Made by a program: the position numbers and the translations under genes. Of a DNA stretch of 13,930 nucleotides, positions 1-8,097 are shown piece after piece (the first letter of the stretch is position 1; every line of letters starts with the position of its first letter). This DNA comes from Alphaproteobacteria bacterium. GTDB lineage: Bacteria > Pseudomonadota > Alphaproteobacteria > RF32 > UBA3637. The notes under the pieces are model-generated. The model had not been told where the DNA came from, ran no database searches, and saw only the letters and a list, made by a program, of their open reading frames with translations. The DNA lies in the NCBI GenBank assembly GCA_017414845.1, contig JAFQJY010000048.1, positions 1 to 13,930 on the forward strand, in the 5' to 3' direction.

Positions 1-1992
1 CAAATAATCAGGCTGTTCTCGTCCATGTTTCCGTTCAATGTAACTGGGAATGTTCCCCATCGGACCCGGTCGGTAAAGCGCCACGATAGCCACAATGTCT
101 TCAATCTTATCAGGCGCCATATCTTTCAGGATTTTGCGCATCCCCGTACTTTCAAGCTGGAATACGCCGACAGTCTTAGCCTCAGAGAGCAAATCAAAAG
201 TTTCTTTATCTTCCAGAGGAATGTTTGATAAATCAATCTCTATGTCTCGTTGCTTTAAAAGTTCCACCGTTTTTGCCAAAACCGTCAGTGTTTTAAGGCC
301 TAGAAAGTCAAATTTAATCAATCCCGTGTCTTCAATAAACTTCATATTGTACTGTGTCACAGGCATATCCGACGAAGGATCTTTATAAATCGGCACAATT
401 TCATTGAGAGCCTCACGCCCGATAACCACACCGGCCGCATGCGTAGAGGTGTTTCTGTAAAGTCCCTCTAACTGTAATGCGATATTGATAAGTTTATCCA
501 CCTGAGGTTCTTTATCTCGTTCTGACTGAAAAGCAGGCTCAATTTCAAGAACTCTTTTAAGTGTATACGGATGACCGTCCTCGTCATTTCCGCTCGGCAC
601 CAATTTACACAACCTGTCTACAACAGGATAAGGCACCTGTAACACACGACCGACATCACGCATCACAGCCTTTGTTTGAAGTTGTCCGAACGTAATAATC
701 TGCGCCACATGATCAAAACCGTATTTTTCCTGAACATAGCGAATACTTTCGCCTCGTCTTTCCTGACAAAAGTCCACGTCAAAGTCAGGCATGGAAACAC
801 GTTCCGGATTTAAGAAACGTTCAAACAACAAATTAAACCGAAGCGGGTCAATATCCGTAATTGTCAGTGCCCACGCCACAACGGAACCGGCACCCGAACC
901 ACGCCCGGGGCCTACGGGAATTCCCTGTTTTTTAGACCATTGAATAAAATCGGAAACAATAAGGAAATAACCGGGAAAACCCATCTGACAAATAATGCCG
1001 AGTTCGTACTGTAATCTTTCGTGATATTTATCGTATTCGTCAGGACGATTTTCCATACGCATTTTAAGACCATCCTCGGCCTTTTTATGAAGCAGTTCAT
1101 CTTCCGTTAAATCACCACAGTCATACCTTGGGAAACCGGCAGGTTTCTTCTTCAACATAAAAGCACATCTTTTAGCAATGGCAACCGTATTAGAAACAGC
1201 CTCAGGTAAATCTTTAAACAACTCTTTCATTTGCTCGGGACTTTTGAAATAGTGTTCCGGCGTCAAGTGTTTTCTGTCTTCCTGATCCACATAAGTTTTT
1301 TCGGCGATACAAATCAGTGCATCATGTGCCTCATACATAGAGGGTTCTGCAAACATTACGTCATTCGTTGCCACAAGCGGAACATTTAAACTATATGCCA
1401 AATCAAGCAAATCAGATTCTGCTCGTTCCTCGTACTCTAACCCGTGGCGCTGTAATTCTATGTAAACCCTGTCGCCGAAATGTTCCTTGATTTGCGTCAG
1501 AAGTTCTACGGCTTCGCTTTTCTTACCGTCCAAAACAAGACGTCCGAGAGGTCCTTCGGCACCACCGGTCAAAAGAATAAGTCCTTCCGAAAAAGGATAA
1601 AGTTCTTCCCAAGTAATATGAGGAGTATCCTGTTTTCCCTCTCCCATGTAGTAGGCATCAAAAATCTTTAAAATGTTTTGATAACCGACCTCATTTTGAA
1701 CAAGCAACACAATTTTATCAAGAGGCATTTTCATTTCTTCTCTTGCCGTCATTTGATGTGTTGCTTTTGCATTTGTTCGGACAAATAACTGACTACCTAA
1801 AATCGGCTGAATACCCGAGCCGAAAGCACTGTACGACAAATCCATTCCACCGAAAAGATTCTCCGTATCCGTTGCAGCAATAGCAGGCATTTTGTATTTT
1901 TCACATAATTTCAACAGATTTTTAATTTTGATAGCACCCTCTAAAAGAGAGTAAACCGTATGAACATGTAAGTGAATAAATTCAGGTGTCAT
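1..1992 (-). CDS. dnaE: DNA polymerase III alpha subunit, N-terminal 664 residues (cut by window edge)
   Basis: Replicative polymerase catalytic subunit, which adds nucleotides as part of the pol III core at the fork. The frame is open from the ATG at 1992 to base 1, giving 664 codons; the family is usually about 1150 residues, so the HhH, OB and tau-binding C-terminal parts lie outside. The N-terminus is a PHP domain: the opening motif HLHVHTVYS (residues 7-15) is intact, but the later TDHGN-type motif reads TDTEN (41-45), losing a metal-ligand His. The palm has MPDFDVDFC (401-409) with catalytic Asp405 and Asp407, and the third Asp is D562 in [21 protein letters not shown] and ALYRPGPMG follow near the edge. 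The start ATG overlaps the lolD stop (ATGA), implying translational coupling and co-transcription with lolC/E and lolD. The DnaE1 type is clear from length and motifs. Confidence 0.97.
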   Translation of the reverse strand, partial: MTPEFIHLHVHTVYSLLEGAIKIKNLLKLCEKYKMPAIAATDTENLFGGMDLSYSAFGSGIQPILGSQLFVRTNAKATHQMTAREEMKMPLDKIVLLVQNEVGYQNILKIFDAYYMGEGKQDTPHITWEELYPFSEGLILLTGGAEGPLGRLVLDGKKSEAVELLTQIKEHFGDRVYIELQRHGLEYEERAESDLLDLAYSLNVPLVATNDVMFAEPSMYEAHDALICIAEKTYVDQEDRKHLTPEHYFKSPEQMKELFKDLPEAVSNTVAIAKRCAFMLKKKPAGFPRYDCGDLTEDELLHKKAEDGLKMRMENRPDEYDKYHERLQYELGIICQMGFPGYFLIVSDFIQWSKKQGIPVGPGRGSGAGSVVAWALTITDIDPLRFNLLFERFLNPERVSMPDFDVDFCQERRGESIRYVQEKYGFDHVAQIITFGQLQTKAVMRDVGRVLQVPYPVVDRLCKLVPSGNDEDGHPYTLKRVLEIEPAFQSERDKEPQVDKLINIALQLEGLYRNTSTHAAGVVIGREALNEIVPIYKDPSSDMPVTQYNMKFIEDTGLIKFDFLGLKTLTVLAKTVELLKQRDIEIDLSNIPLEDKETFDLLSEAKTVGVFQLESTGMRKILKDMAPDKIEDIVAIVALYRPGPMGNIPSYIERKHGREQPDYL

Positions 1993-2666
1993 TTTTCTTC
2001 TACCACTTTTCCGTTTTCCAACCGAACACGTCTGTGCATTTCAAGCGCCAGTGCCGGATTATGCGTTGCAATCAGTGCCGATACTTTCTCCTCCTTAACC
2101 CACGACAAAAGTTCCGAAAAAACCTTTTCACTTGTCATCGGGTCCAAATTTCCCGTCGGTTCGTCGGCTAACAATAACTGTGGCCTGTTTGCAAGGGCTC
2201 TTGCAATGGCAACCCTTTGCTGTTCTCCTCCGGAAAGCGCTCCGGAACGATGTGATGCTCTTTCGGAAAGTCCCATTTTATCCAGTAAATGAAGAGCATA
2301 TTCCTTTGAATCTTTTTTACGCCTGCCTGCAATCAGTTGTGGTATCATCACATTTTCAAGCGCTGAAAAATCAGGCATCAATAAATGACTTTGATAAACA
2401 AACCCTAAATAGGAACTGCGCATCAATGTCCTTTCCCTGTCCGTCATTTTTTCACAAGCAATATTTGCCACCTGCACCGAACCGGCACTGGGCTTATCCA
2501 AAAGTCCGGTAATATAAAGCATTGTAGACTTTCCAGAACCGCTCGGTCCTAAAAGAGCGACCATTTCTCCTTGTTCAACTGTCAAATCAACACCGCTTAA
2601 GACAGTGAGTTTTTGCTCATCCTCACCGAACCATTTCTGAACATTTTGTAACTTTAACACAGCCAT
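1989..2666 (-). CDS. lolD: Lipoprotein-releasing ABC transporter ATPase LolD
   Basis: Cytoplasmic ATPase of the Lol complex, which powers release of outer-membrane lipoproteins from the inner membrane to the chaperone LolA. 225 residues, the usual family size. Walker [10 protein letters not shown] is at 40-48, the Q-loop Gln at 92, signature LSGGEQ at 144-149, Walker B LLLADEP with D168/E169, and the switch His at 202 in IATHN. The motif pattern is that of the MacB/LolD/FtsE class. The start at 2666 is preceded by a strong ribosome binding site (GGGGGAG, 7 bases upstream). It lies 15 bases after the lolC/E stop and its own TGA overlaps the dnaE ATG by four bases, so it is the middle gene of the operon. 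MacB-type ATPases are similar, but the adjacent FtsX-domain partner settles LolD. Confidence 0.95.
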   Translation of the reverse strand: MAVLKLQNVQKWFGEDEQKLTVLSGVDLTVEQGEMVALLGPSGSGKSTMLYITGLLDKPSAGSVQVANIACEKMTDRERTLMRSSYLGFVYQSHLLMPDFSALENVMIPQLIAGRRKKDSKEYALHLLDKMGLSERASHRSGALSGGEQQRVAIARALANRPQLLLADEPTGNLDPMTSEKVFSELLSWVKEEKVSALIATHNPALALEMHRRVRLENGKVVEEK

Positions 2667-2681
2667 TTGTCACTCCCCCTT

Positions 2682-3923
2682 TTACTCATACCTGAGCGCC
2701 TCAGCCGGATCTGTTCTTGACGCCTTCCAAGACGGATAAAGCGTTGCCAAAAAAGAAAGTCCGAGCGCCATGCAAACAACCGTTATTACTTCTTTCATAT
2801 CCGTTTTCGCAGGTAATTGTGATAAGAAATAAATTTCAGCCGAAAACAAATCCTGTCCGGCGAGACGACCCAGAAACTGACGAATAGCCTCTATATTCTC
2901 ACAGAACAACAAGCCAATGGCAAGTCCGAGCAACGAACCGACAACACCGACAAACAATCCGTCTATCAAAAAGATAGTCATAATAGAACCTCGGCTTGCG
3001 CCCATTGTCCGTAAAATTGCAATATCTTTTCCTTTGTCTTTTACAAGCATAATCAATCCGGAAATAATGTTAAAAGTCGCCACGACAATAATGAGCGTCA
3101 GGATTAAAAACATCACATTTCTTTCTACTTCTATGGCGTTAAAAAATGCCTGATTAGAACGTTTCCAATCTGAAAGCGTCACGGAATTCGGAAGTTCATC
3201 TCTGATATCGGAAGCGACATTATCCAATTCGGATATGTCATTTAAAAAAATTTCCAGTTGGCTGACCTGCCCCTCGTTGATGAGATATTTTTCAGCCTCT
3301 TTATAGGGCATAAAAACAAAATGAGAATCATACTCATACATCCCCGTATCAACCGTCCCCAAAACTTTATAAGCCTTCATTCTCGGCATCGTTCCGAAAG
3401 CCGTCACATGCCCATTAGGGGAAACAAGGTTTAATTTATCGCCAACTCTTACGCCCATTTGAGAAGCCAATCGGTAACCGAGAATAATACAGGCGCCGTC
3501 AAATTCTTCAATCGGTTTTCCCGTATATCCGCTCATCAGAAGTTCTTTCTTTTTAAAATCCTCCAAACGGACACCCCGAAGCATTGCTCCTTGTGCATGT
3601 TCGGGAGAGGAAACCATCACCTGTCCTTGAAGCAAAGGCATCACCGATTGAACTCCGTATTTCTTCTCAATTTTTTCCATCATCGGCTCTGAGTAATCAA
3701 ATACAGGTCCCCACGCCGGCATAACAACCAAATGCCCATTGATACCTAAGATACGGTTCATCAGTTCTTCTCTGAAACCGTTCATCACGCTCATTACGAT
3801 AATCAATGTCGCCACACCAAGCATAATTCCCAAAAAAGAAAAACCGGCAATTACGGAAACGAATCCGGTTTTCTTACGGGATTTTAAATATCTGAATGCA
3901 ATCAATCGTTCTAAAAAAGCCAT
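2682..3923 (-). CDS. lolC: Lipoprotein-releasing permease, LolC/LolE family
   Basis: Inner-membrane subunit of the Lol transporter that extracts outer-membrane lipoproteins and passes them to LolA. 413 residues, full family length. There is a cytoplasmic N-terminus, TM1 at about 22-46, a large periplasmic domain at about 47-266, and an FtsX-type domain with TM2 (268-294), TM3 (315-341) and TM4 (378-398). Family hallmarks are MNGFREEL after TM1, AILRTMGAS after TM2 and the terminal DPAEALRYE. Only one such gene precedes lolD, so the complex may use two copies of one permease (the arrangement called LolF in some species) rather than a LolC/LolE pair; a second copy elsewhere cannot be excluded. 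The ATG at 3923 has GGA six bases upstream. It heads the operon and has a plausible promoter at 3957-3985. C versus E cannot be decided from the sequence alone. Confidence 0.93.
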   Translation of the reverse strand: MAFLERLIAFRYLKSRKKTGFVSVIAGFSFLGIMLGVATLIIVMSVMNGFREELMNRILGINGHLVVMPAWGPVFDYSEPMMEKIEKKYGVQSVMPLLQGQVMVSSPEHAQGAMLRGVRLEDFKKKELLMSGYTGKPIEEFDGACIILGYRLASQMGVRVGDKLNLVSPNGHVTAFGTMPRMKAYKVLGTVDTGMYEYDSHFVFMPYKEAEKYLINEGQVSQLEIFLNDISELDNVASDIRDELPNSVTLSDWKRSNQAFFNAIEVERNVMFLILTLIIVVATFNIISGLIMLVKDKGKDIAILRTMGASRGSIMTIFLIDGLFVGVVGSLLGLAIGLLFCENIEAIRQFLGRLAGQDLFSAEIYFLSQLPAKTDMKEVITVVCMALGLSFLATLYPSWKASRTDPAEALRYE

Positions 3924-3956
3924 TTTAATTCCGTCTGTTTCATCAATTTATGTTTT

Positions 3957-3985
3957 ACCTTATGCGAAAAGGACAAAAAAGGCAA
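3957..3985 (-). promoter_or_regulatory. Predicted sigma-70-type promoter of lolC/E-lolD-dnaE
   Basis: Read on the minus strand, TTGCCT (3985-3980), a 17-base spacer and TAAGGT (3962-3957). This predicts a transcript start near 3950 and a leader of about 27 bases before the lolC/E ATG. The gene is divergent from the ankyrin lipoprotein gene, so the operon needs its own promoter here. The -10 match is moderate. Confidence 0.45.
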
Positions 3986-3990
3986 CCTTT

Positions 3991-4015
3991 ATTTGTATTT
4001 TTCATTTGTATTTTT
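3991..4015 (+). repeat. Tandem 12-base direct repeat upstream of the ankyrin gene
   Basis: ATTTGTATTTTT occurs at 3991-4002 and again at 4004-4015, separated by one C, giving a 13-base period. The second copy contains the predicted -35 box (TTGTAT, 4006-4011). It could be a regulator site pair or a slippage product in AT-rich DNA; the sequence alone does not decide. Confidence 0.6.
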
Positions 4016-4034
4016 AAAAAGAAACTGTTAGGAT
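4006..4034 (+). promoter_or_regulatory. Predicted promoter of the ankyrin-repeat lipoprotein gene
   Basis: TTGTAT (4006-4011), a 17-base spacer and TAGGAT (4029-4034). The predicted start is near 4041, about 26 bases before the ATG at 4067. The -35 box sits inside the tandem 12-base repeat. Confidence 0.5.
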
Positions 4035-4066
4035 AGGCATTATTGTTTTATAAAGGAGCCTTGAAG

Positions 4067-5353
4067 ATGAGAAAACTTTTACTTCTGTTGACAATTCTTG
4101 CTGTCGGTGGATGTCGCCATACTTATGTTGATGATGCTTTTTATAAGTCTTATGAAGCCCCGTTTGATACCAGACCGGAAGCTATGATTTCAAAGGCTTT
4201 TGAAACAGATGTCATTGTTAAAGAAGGCTTTCGTAACAATCAAGACGGCGGGACACCTTTGATGTGGTCTGTCAGCAATCAGGTTAAACCGGAAGTCATC
4301 AAAATCCTCCTCAATAACGGCGCCCGTGTCAATGCCAGAACGAAGCATGGTGCAACTCCGTTGATGTTTGCTGTCAGTCATTCCAGCAATCCGGAAATTT
4401 TTGATTTACTTTTAAACTACAATGCTTCTTTGGATGCGCAGACGGAACTGGGGCTGACACCGCTTATGTTTGCTATTGTCAACAATGGCGATATTGAAGT
4501 AATGGATTATCTGATAAAAAAAGGCGCCAATATTCATCAGAAAAATGCTATGGGTGCAACGCCTTTAATGGTTGCATCTCAGTTTACTCGCAATTTGGAA
4601 AAAATGGATTTACTTCTTCAAGCCGGTGCTCGTGTCAATGACAAGGATACCAGCGGTAATTCTGCCCTTTCCCGTGCTGTTGCAACAACGACTGACATTG
4701 GCGTTATTCGTTTACTTTTACAAAACGGAGCTGATCCAAATGAACGAACAAATACCGGCTTAACGCCTATTATGATGGCTTCCCTTTATAATCAAAACGG
4801 CGAGTTGTTAGATTTCCTATTGGATGCCGGTGCTAACATCAATGACAGAACAAACACCGGAGCCACTCCGTTGATGCTTGCTGTCGTTAAAAAATCCAGT
4901 GCTTCATTCATTGAAAAAATGCTTGACAGAGGTGCCAACGTTCACGCCAAAGATGAGAACGGTTATACAGCAATGATGTATGCTGCTGCCCATAATACTA
5001 ATCCGGAAATTATAAAAATCCTGCTTGAATATGGAGCGCAAGTCAATGATCAGGACAATGTCGGCAAAGAAACACCGTTGATGTGGGCGGCCGGCAAAAA
5101 CACAAACCCTGAAATTGTCAATGTTTTGCTCAATGCAGGTTCTATTGTTATGCTTGAAAACAATCGGTTCACGAATGCCGTTGAATACGCCTATGACAAC
5201 CCGATGATTTACAATTCAAATGCTTATCGGAACTTGGAAAAACGTTTAGCCGTTGAAGAAAAACAGGAAGCCGAACGTAAAGCCCGTGAGAAAGAGGCTA
5301 AAAAACTTGAAAAAGAAGGCAAAGGAAAAACGATTTATAATCCCTACATTTAA
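4067..5353 (+). CDS. Ankyrin-repeat lipoprotein
   Basis: Predicted secreted lipoprotein of 428 residues. The signal peptide has a lipobox, AVGGC, with Cys16 as the lipidation site; Lol sorting to the outer membrane is plausible because +2 is Arg, not Asp. Residues 61 to about 370 form nine ankyrin repeats with an unusually regular 34-residue period (TPLM-type starts at 63, 97, 131, 165, 199, 233, 267, 301 and 336), plus a degenerate tenth near 370. A highly charged, probably helical tail (about 392-420, rich in Lys and Glu) follows. The ATG at 4067 is preceded by AAAGGAG at good spacing; an upstream in-frame TTG at 4043 would put extra residues before the signal peptide, so it was not used. 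It is a single-gene unit ending in a hairpin terminator. Ankyrin stacks bind proteins; the partner is unknown. No effector or enzyme domain is visible. Confidence 0.9.
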   Translation: MRKLLLLLTILAVGGCRHTYVDDAFYKSYEAPFDTRPEAMISKAFETDVIVKEGFRNNQDGGTPLMWSVSNQVKPEVIKILLNNGARVNARTKHGATPLMFAVSHSSNPEIFDLLLNYNASLDAQTELGLTPLMFAIVNNGDIEVMDYLIKKGANIHQKNAMGATPLMVASQFTRNLEKMDLLLQAGARVNDKDTSGNSALSRAVATTTDIGVIRLLLQNGADPNERTNTGLTPIMMASLYNQNGELLDFLLDAGANINDRTNTGATPLMLAVVKKSSASFIEKMLDRGANVHAKDENGYTAMMYAAAHNTNPEIIKILLEYGAQVNDQDNVGKETPLMWAAGKNTNPEIVNVLLNAGSIVMLENNRFTNAVEYAYDNPMIYNSNAYRNLEKRLAVEEKQEAERKAREKEAKKLEKEGKGKTIYNPYI

Positions 5354-5376
5354 TTTTGCAGATTGTTTGCATTAAG

Positions 5377-5407
5377 AAAACCGTGGTCATGTTTACCACG
5401 GTTTTTT
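5377..5407 (+). terminator. Rho-independent terminator after the ankyrin gene
   Basis: Perfect 11-base-pair stem AAAACCGTGGT (5377-5387) with ACCACGGTTTT (5395-5405), a 7-base loop and a T run (5402-5407). It lies 23 bases after the ankyrin stop. The A run at its 5' side gives a shorter T tract on the minus strand, so it may also stop the convergent GNAT transcript. Confidence 0.88.
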
Positions 5408-5419
5408 CGTGTTTCATCT

Positions 5420-5965
5420 TTAGGCTGTTTTTACCCAAACACGATGTTGTTCTATATCGCCAACCTTTGTATCCGTATCCTGATATCCACCAAAAGTACG
5501 TACAGCTGACAGCATTGTCTTAAACGACGGTTCATTTTCAATATTGCACGTAATTAAAACTTCCTCATGTCCTAAATTTTCCCGAACCCAATCTAAACAT
5601 AGACGCAGTCCTTTTTTAGCATATCCTTTTTGTCTGTGTGCCGGCACAACCAAATAAGCAATATGTCCGCCGACAAGCCGAAGATGTCCGTTTAAATCAT
5701 GTCTTATATCAAAGATACCGACAAGTGTATCATCTTCCATAACCCACCAAACCGTCGCCGGCACATACCCTTCAGGAAGCCCTTTTCCCTGTGACTTATC
5801 TTCACACTTTTGAAAATACTCCTTTTCTTTGCCCGCAAGCAACATATCTCGCATATATTCAGCCTCCTGAATATCATAAGGCGTCGGATTTTCCTTGATA
5901 TCACGAGCGGCATCCAGGGCAGTTTTTAAATAAGCCTCACATGGTTTTTGAAGTCTCAGCATCAT
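5420..5965 (-). CDS. GNAT-family N-acetyltransferase
   Basis: Probable acetyl-CoA-dependent acetyltransferase, cytoplasmic, 181 residues. The GNAT core is recognised by GGHIAYLVVPAHRQKGYAK (99-117): a beta strand followed by the acetyl-CoA pyrophosphate loop RQKGYA (111-116), then an amphipathic helix. Later, ITCNIENEPSFKTM (138-151) matches the NxxS/K region typical of this fold. The pattern resembles the COG3981 group of predicted acetyltransferases with unknown substrate. Two adjacent ATG codons (5965 and 5962) follow AAAGGAAAAA; either could be used. The start lies 29 bases inside the end of the upstream ABC exporter gene, so the two are almost certainly co-transcribed and probably translationally coupled. 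The substrate cannot be inferred. Confidence 0.85.
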   Translation of the reverse strand: MMLRLQKPCEAYLKTALDAARDIKENPTPYDIQEAEYMRDMLLAGKEKEYFQKCEDKSQGKGLPEGYVPATVWWVMEDDTLVGIFDIRHDLNGHLRLVGGHIAYLVVPAHRQKGYAKKGLRLCLDWVRENLGHEEVLITCNIENEPSFKTMLSAVRTFGGYQDTDTKVGDIEQHRVWVKTA

Positions 5966-7724
5966 TTTTTCCTTTCACTTGTGTTTGCAGTTTCCATAAA
6001 CGAGCATACTTCCCTTTTTTGGCGAGGAGTTCTTCAGGCGTTCCTTCTTCCACGATTTTTCCTTTACTTAAAACAATAATCCTATCCATTGAGCGAAGCG
6101 TAGACAACCTATGTGCAATAGCAATAACCGTTCGCCCTTTCATCAGTTTTTGAATATTCTCCTGAACGCACAGTTCCGATTCACTATCCAATGCCGAAGT
6201 GGCCTCATCCAAAATCAGAACGGGGGCTTTTTTAAGTAATGCTCTTGCAATGGCAATTCTCTGCCTTTGTCCGCCGGAAAGTTTAACTCCTCTATCTCCG
6301 ACGAGACTGTCATATCCGTTTTTAAGCGTCATAATAAACTGATGAGCATATGCTTTCTTAGACGCCGAAATAACTTCTTTTTCAGAAGCCTCCGGATTTC
6401 CGTAATGAATATTTTCAAAAAGCGACCGATGAAAAAGGGCCGTATCCTGAGGTATCATGGAAATATTCCTGTGCAAACTCTCTTGCGAAACATTCCTGAT
6501 GTCCTGCCCGTCTATCAAGACAGACCCGTTTTCAACTTCATAAAAACGTTGCAATACGTTGATAAGCGTACTTTTACCACTGCCGGACACACCCACAAGC
6601 CCCACTCTTTCTCCTGCTTTAACCGTTAAAGAAAAATCTTTAAACACAGGTTTGTTTTCGTGGTAGGAAAAAGTCATATTTTTAAATTCAATTTTTCCTT
6701 TTTTAACCTTTAAATCTGATGCGTTTTCCTTATCTTTTACCTGATGCGGAACAGACACCACCAAAAGCGCATTGGAAATAATGCCCAAGGTCTTATGCCA
6801 CTCTAACAGTTGATGGACAAAGTTGTTAAAAAGCATCCGAACATTGGCCGTCAACATTAAAACAAAAACAATACTGCCGGCTGTGATAATATCTTTCTGC
6901 CACAAAAAAACAGCCCAACAAATCGTGGTTATATGAAAAGCCTCAATAATCAAAAATTGTATTGTCTTATTGTTTTCCATTGTTCTGAACATATTTTCGG
7001 CGGCTTTTTTTTCTTCGGCAAGTTTTGGTTCCAACATTCTTTTTTCAAACGAAGTATTCGCAAAACTCTTTACCAAGACACTGTTGCAAATCATATCCAC
7101 AATGGTCCCTGAAGATGTTGTACTTTTTTCTGCTCTTGTTTCGGAACATTTCTGTATCCTTTTAGAAGAAATCAGCAAAACACAAAACAGGAGCCCCATC
7201 CAAAAAACAAACAAAAGTGCAAATCCCCAGTTGACGGACAATAAAAGACTTATTGTAATCAGCATATCCAGCGACGGATAATAAAACCCGAACAGGATAT
7301 TCCAAAACATGGTTATTGTCTTATCCGACAACTGGTCAACCCGAGCAGCAACCTTACCACTCAACTGATTATTTAAAAACCCGACGGAATGTCCCAAAAT
7401 ATATTCTGTCATATCCCGTTTAATACGCACACCCATATCCGGCTCTACTTTTTGCATCAGATAAAAATTAAACCGCCGAATTCCGTTAGAGGACAGGTTA
7501 AGAACCCCCAAACCGACGACAAGCCATCCGATATGGATCCAAATATCTGTTCTGTTTCCCTGAGAAGCAACCAACGTATCTACTACTTTTGAAAAAAGGT
7601 ACGGATCGGCCTTTTGAAGAAATAGCCGAACAAAGAGCAAAAACAATATCACAAAAAACAATTTCCGATAGAACCGAATATAGTGCCAAAAAAAAGCAAA
7701 CGGTTTTGTCGGATAAGGTCTCAT
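5937..7724 (-). CDS. ABC exporter half-transporter (MsbA/ABCB type), fused membrane and ATPase domains
   Basis: Inner-membrane ATP-driven exporter of 595 residues, working as a homodimer or with a partner half. The N-terminal membrane domain has six hydrophobic segments (about 22-38, 62-80, 140-161, 165-185, 257-277 and 281-299). The ATPase domain starts near 344: Walker A GVSGSGKST (378-386), Q-loop Gln426, signature LSGGQRQR (482-489), Walker B VLILDEA with D506/E507, and switch His538 in IAHRLST. No cysteine-protease or other accessory domain is present. The start chosen is the ATG at 7724, just after AAAGGAGAT; an upstream in-frame start at 7769 lies on the far side of this site and of the predicted -10 box. 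The GNAT gene overlaps its 3' end by 29 bases. The substrate is unknown: lipid, lipid A (MsbA) and peptide or drug export are all possible, and there is no lpxK neighbour to support MsbA. Confidence 0.92.
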   Translation of the reverse strand: MRPYPTKPFAFFWHYIRFYRKLFFVILFLLFVRLFLQKADPYLFSKVVDTLVASQGNRTDIWIHIGWLVVGLGVLNLSSNGIRRFNFYLMQKVEPDMGVRIKRDMTEYILGHSVGFLNNQLSGKVAARVDQLSDKTITMFWNILFGFYYPSLDMLITISLLLSVNWGFALLFVFWMGLLFCVLLISSKRIQKCSETRAEKSTTSSGTIVDMICNSVLVKSFANTSFEKRMLEPKLAEEKKAAENMFRTMENNKTIQFLIIEAFHITTICWAVFLWQKDIITAGSIVFVLMLTANVRMLFNNFVHQLLEWHKTLGIISNALLVVSVPHQVKDKENASDLKVKKGKIEFKNMTFSYHENKPVFKDFSLTVKAGERVGLVGVSGSGKSTLINVLQRFYEVENGSVLIDGQDIRNVSQESLHRNISMIPQDTALFHRSLFENIHYGNPEASEKEVISASKKAYAHQFIMTLKNGYDSLVGDRGVKLSGGQRQRIAIARALLKKAPVLILDEATSALDSESELCVQENIQKLMKGRTVIAIAHRLSTLRSMDRIIVLSKGKIVEEGTPEELLAKKGKYARLWKLQTQVKGKNDAETSKTM

Positions 7725-7747
7725 TTTATCTCCTTTACTGACGGACA

Positions 7748-7776
7748 AGAATAACAGAAACGTTTGCAAAAATCAA
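7748..7776 (-). promoter_or_regulatory. Predicted promoter of the ABC exporter-GNAT pair
   Basis: On the minus strand, TTGATT (7776-7771), a 17-base spacer and TATTCT (7753-7748). The predicted start is near 7741, leaving a leader of about 17 bases that contains the AAAGGAG ribosome binding site. It runs back to back with the ECF cassette promoter. Confidence 0.55.
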
Positions 7777-7793
7777 TATCCCTAAAATAAAAT

Positions 7794-7824
7794 TGAACCA
7801 AATTATTTATGCTTTCGTTATAAT
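7794..7824 (+). promoter_or_regulatory. Candidate ECF-type autoregulatory promoter with overlapping TATAAT box
   Basis: TGAAC (7794-7798), a 17-base spacer and CGTT (7816-7819) resemble the GGAAC-N16/17-CGTT class used by many ECF sigma factors, and the element sits directly upstream of an ECF sigma gene, where autoregulation is common. A perfect TATAAT (7819-7824) overlaps the CGTT by one base; its nearest TTGAAC is 20 bases away, which is long for sigma-70. A second sigma-70-like pair, TTGCAA (7764-7769) with TAAAAT (7788-7793) at 18-base spacing, lies upstream. Dual basal and inducible control is a reasonable reading, but unproven. Confidence 0.5.
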
Positions 7825-7844
7825 AGAGTATGAAGGATAAAAAA

Positions 7845-8096
7845 ATGACAGATTTAAACTCATTATTAAACGAAGCAAAACCTCTTTATCATAAAAGGAA
7901 AATGCAGAAAAATACGTTTTTAAAAACATCTCTCGTCGGATTTGTTTTTTTAGCAAGTATTCCTTTCTTCCCGATTCGGCAGGATACTTCTCTCAATGCA
8001 CTTTATACGGATTTATATGACGAAGAATATTTTGCCTCTTTATTTGAAAATCCTGATGAACTGACAGATGATTGTTCTTTTTTCGGAATTGTCTGA
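7845..8096 (+). CDS. Small single-pass membrane protein, candidate anti-sigma factor
   Basis: 83 residues, not recognised by family. A basic cytoplasmic-looking N-terminus (1-25, with MTDLNSLLNEAKPLY likely helical) leads into one hydrophobic segment (about 27-44), then an acidic tail of about 38 residues (eight Asp/Glu between 56 and 75) predicted to face the periplasm. The positive-inside rule supports this orientation. It is the first gene of a cassette with an ECF sigma factor one base downstream and a periplasmic His-rich protein next, the same kinds of protein as in CnrY/CnrH/CnrX. The size and topology fit a CnrY-like anti-sigma, but no zinc-binding anti-sigma motif is present, so the role is inferred from position. 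The start at 7845 follows AAGGA; the ATG at 7830 lies at the predicted transcript start and would add five residues (MKDKK), possibly as a leaderless start. Confidence 0.75.
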   Translation: MTDLNSLLNEAKPLYHKRKMQKNTFLKTSLVGFVFLASIPFFPIRQDTSLNALYTDLYDEEYFASLFENPDELTDDCSFFGIV

Positions 8097-8097
8097 T

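Noticed and set aside
25..388. Plus-strand open frames opposite dnaE
   Set aside because: They lie wholly inside the well-supported dnaE frame on the other strand, match no family and have no ribosome binding site.
1972..2512. Plus-strand open frames opposite lolD
   Set aside because: Antisense shadows of a clear LolD ATPase with all motifs; composition is not protein-like.
4250..5110. About 102-base periodicity, considered as a CRISPR or DNA satellite
   Set aside because: The period is 34 codons in one open frame with degenerate DNA copies, so it reflects ankyrin repeats in the protein.
5937..7724. Calling the exporter MsbA outright
   Set aside because: The half-transporter layout agrees, but lipid A exporter identity needs substrate-specific residues or an lpxK neighbour, neither of which can be seen.
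7794..7819. General stress (EcfG/PhyR/NepR) locus
   Set aside because: The promoter motif is similar, but no PhyR response regulator or NepR is present and the accessory genes fit an envelope- or metal-type ECF instead.
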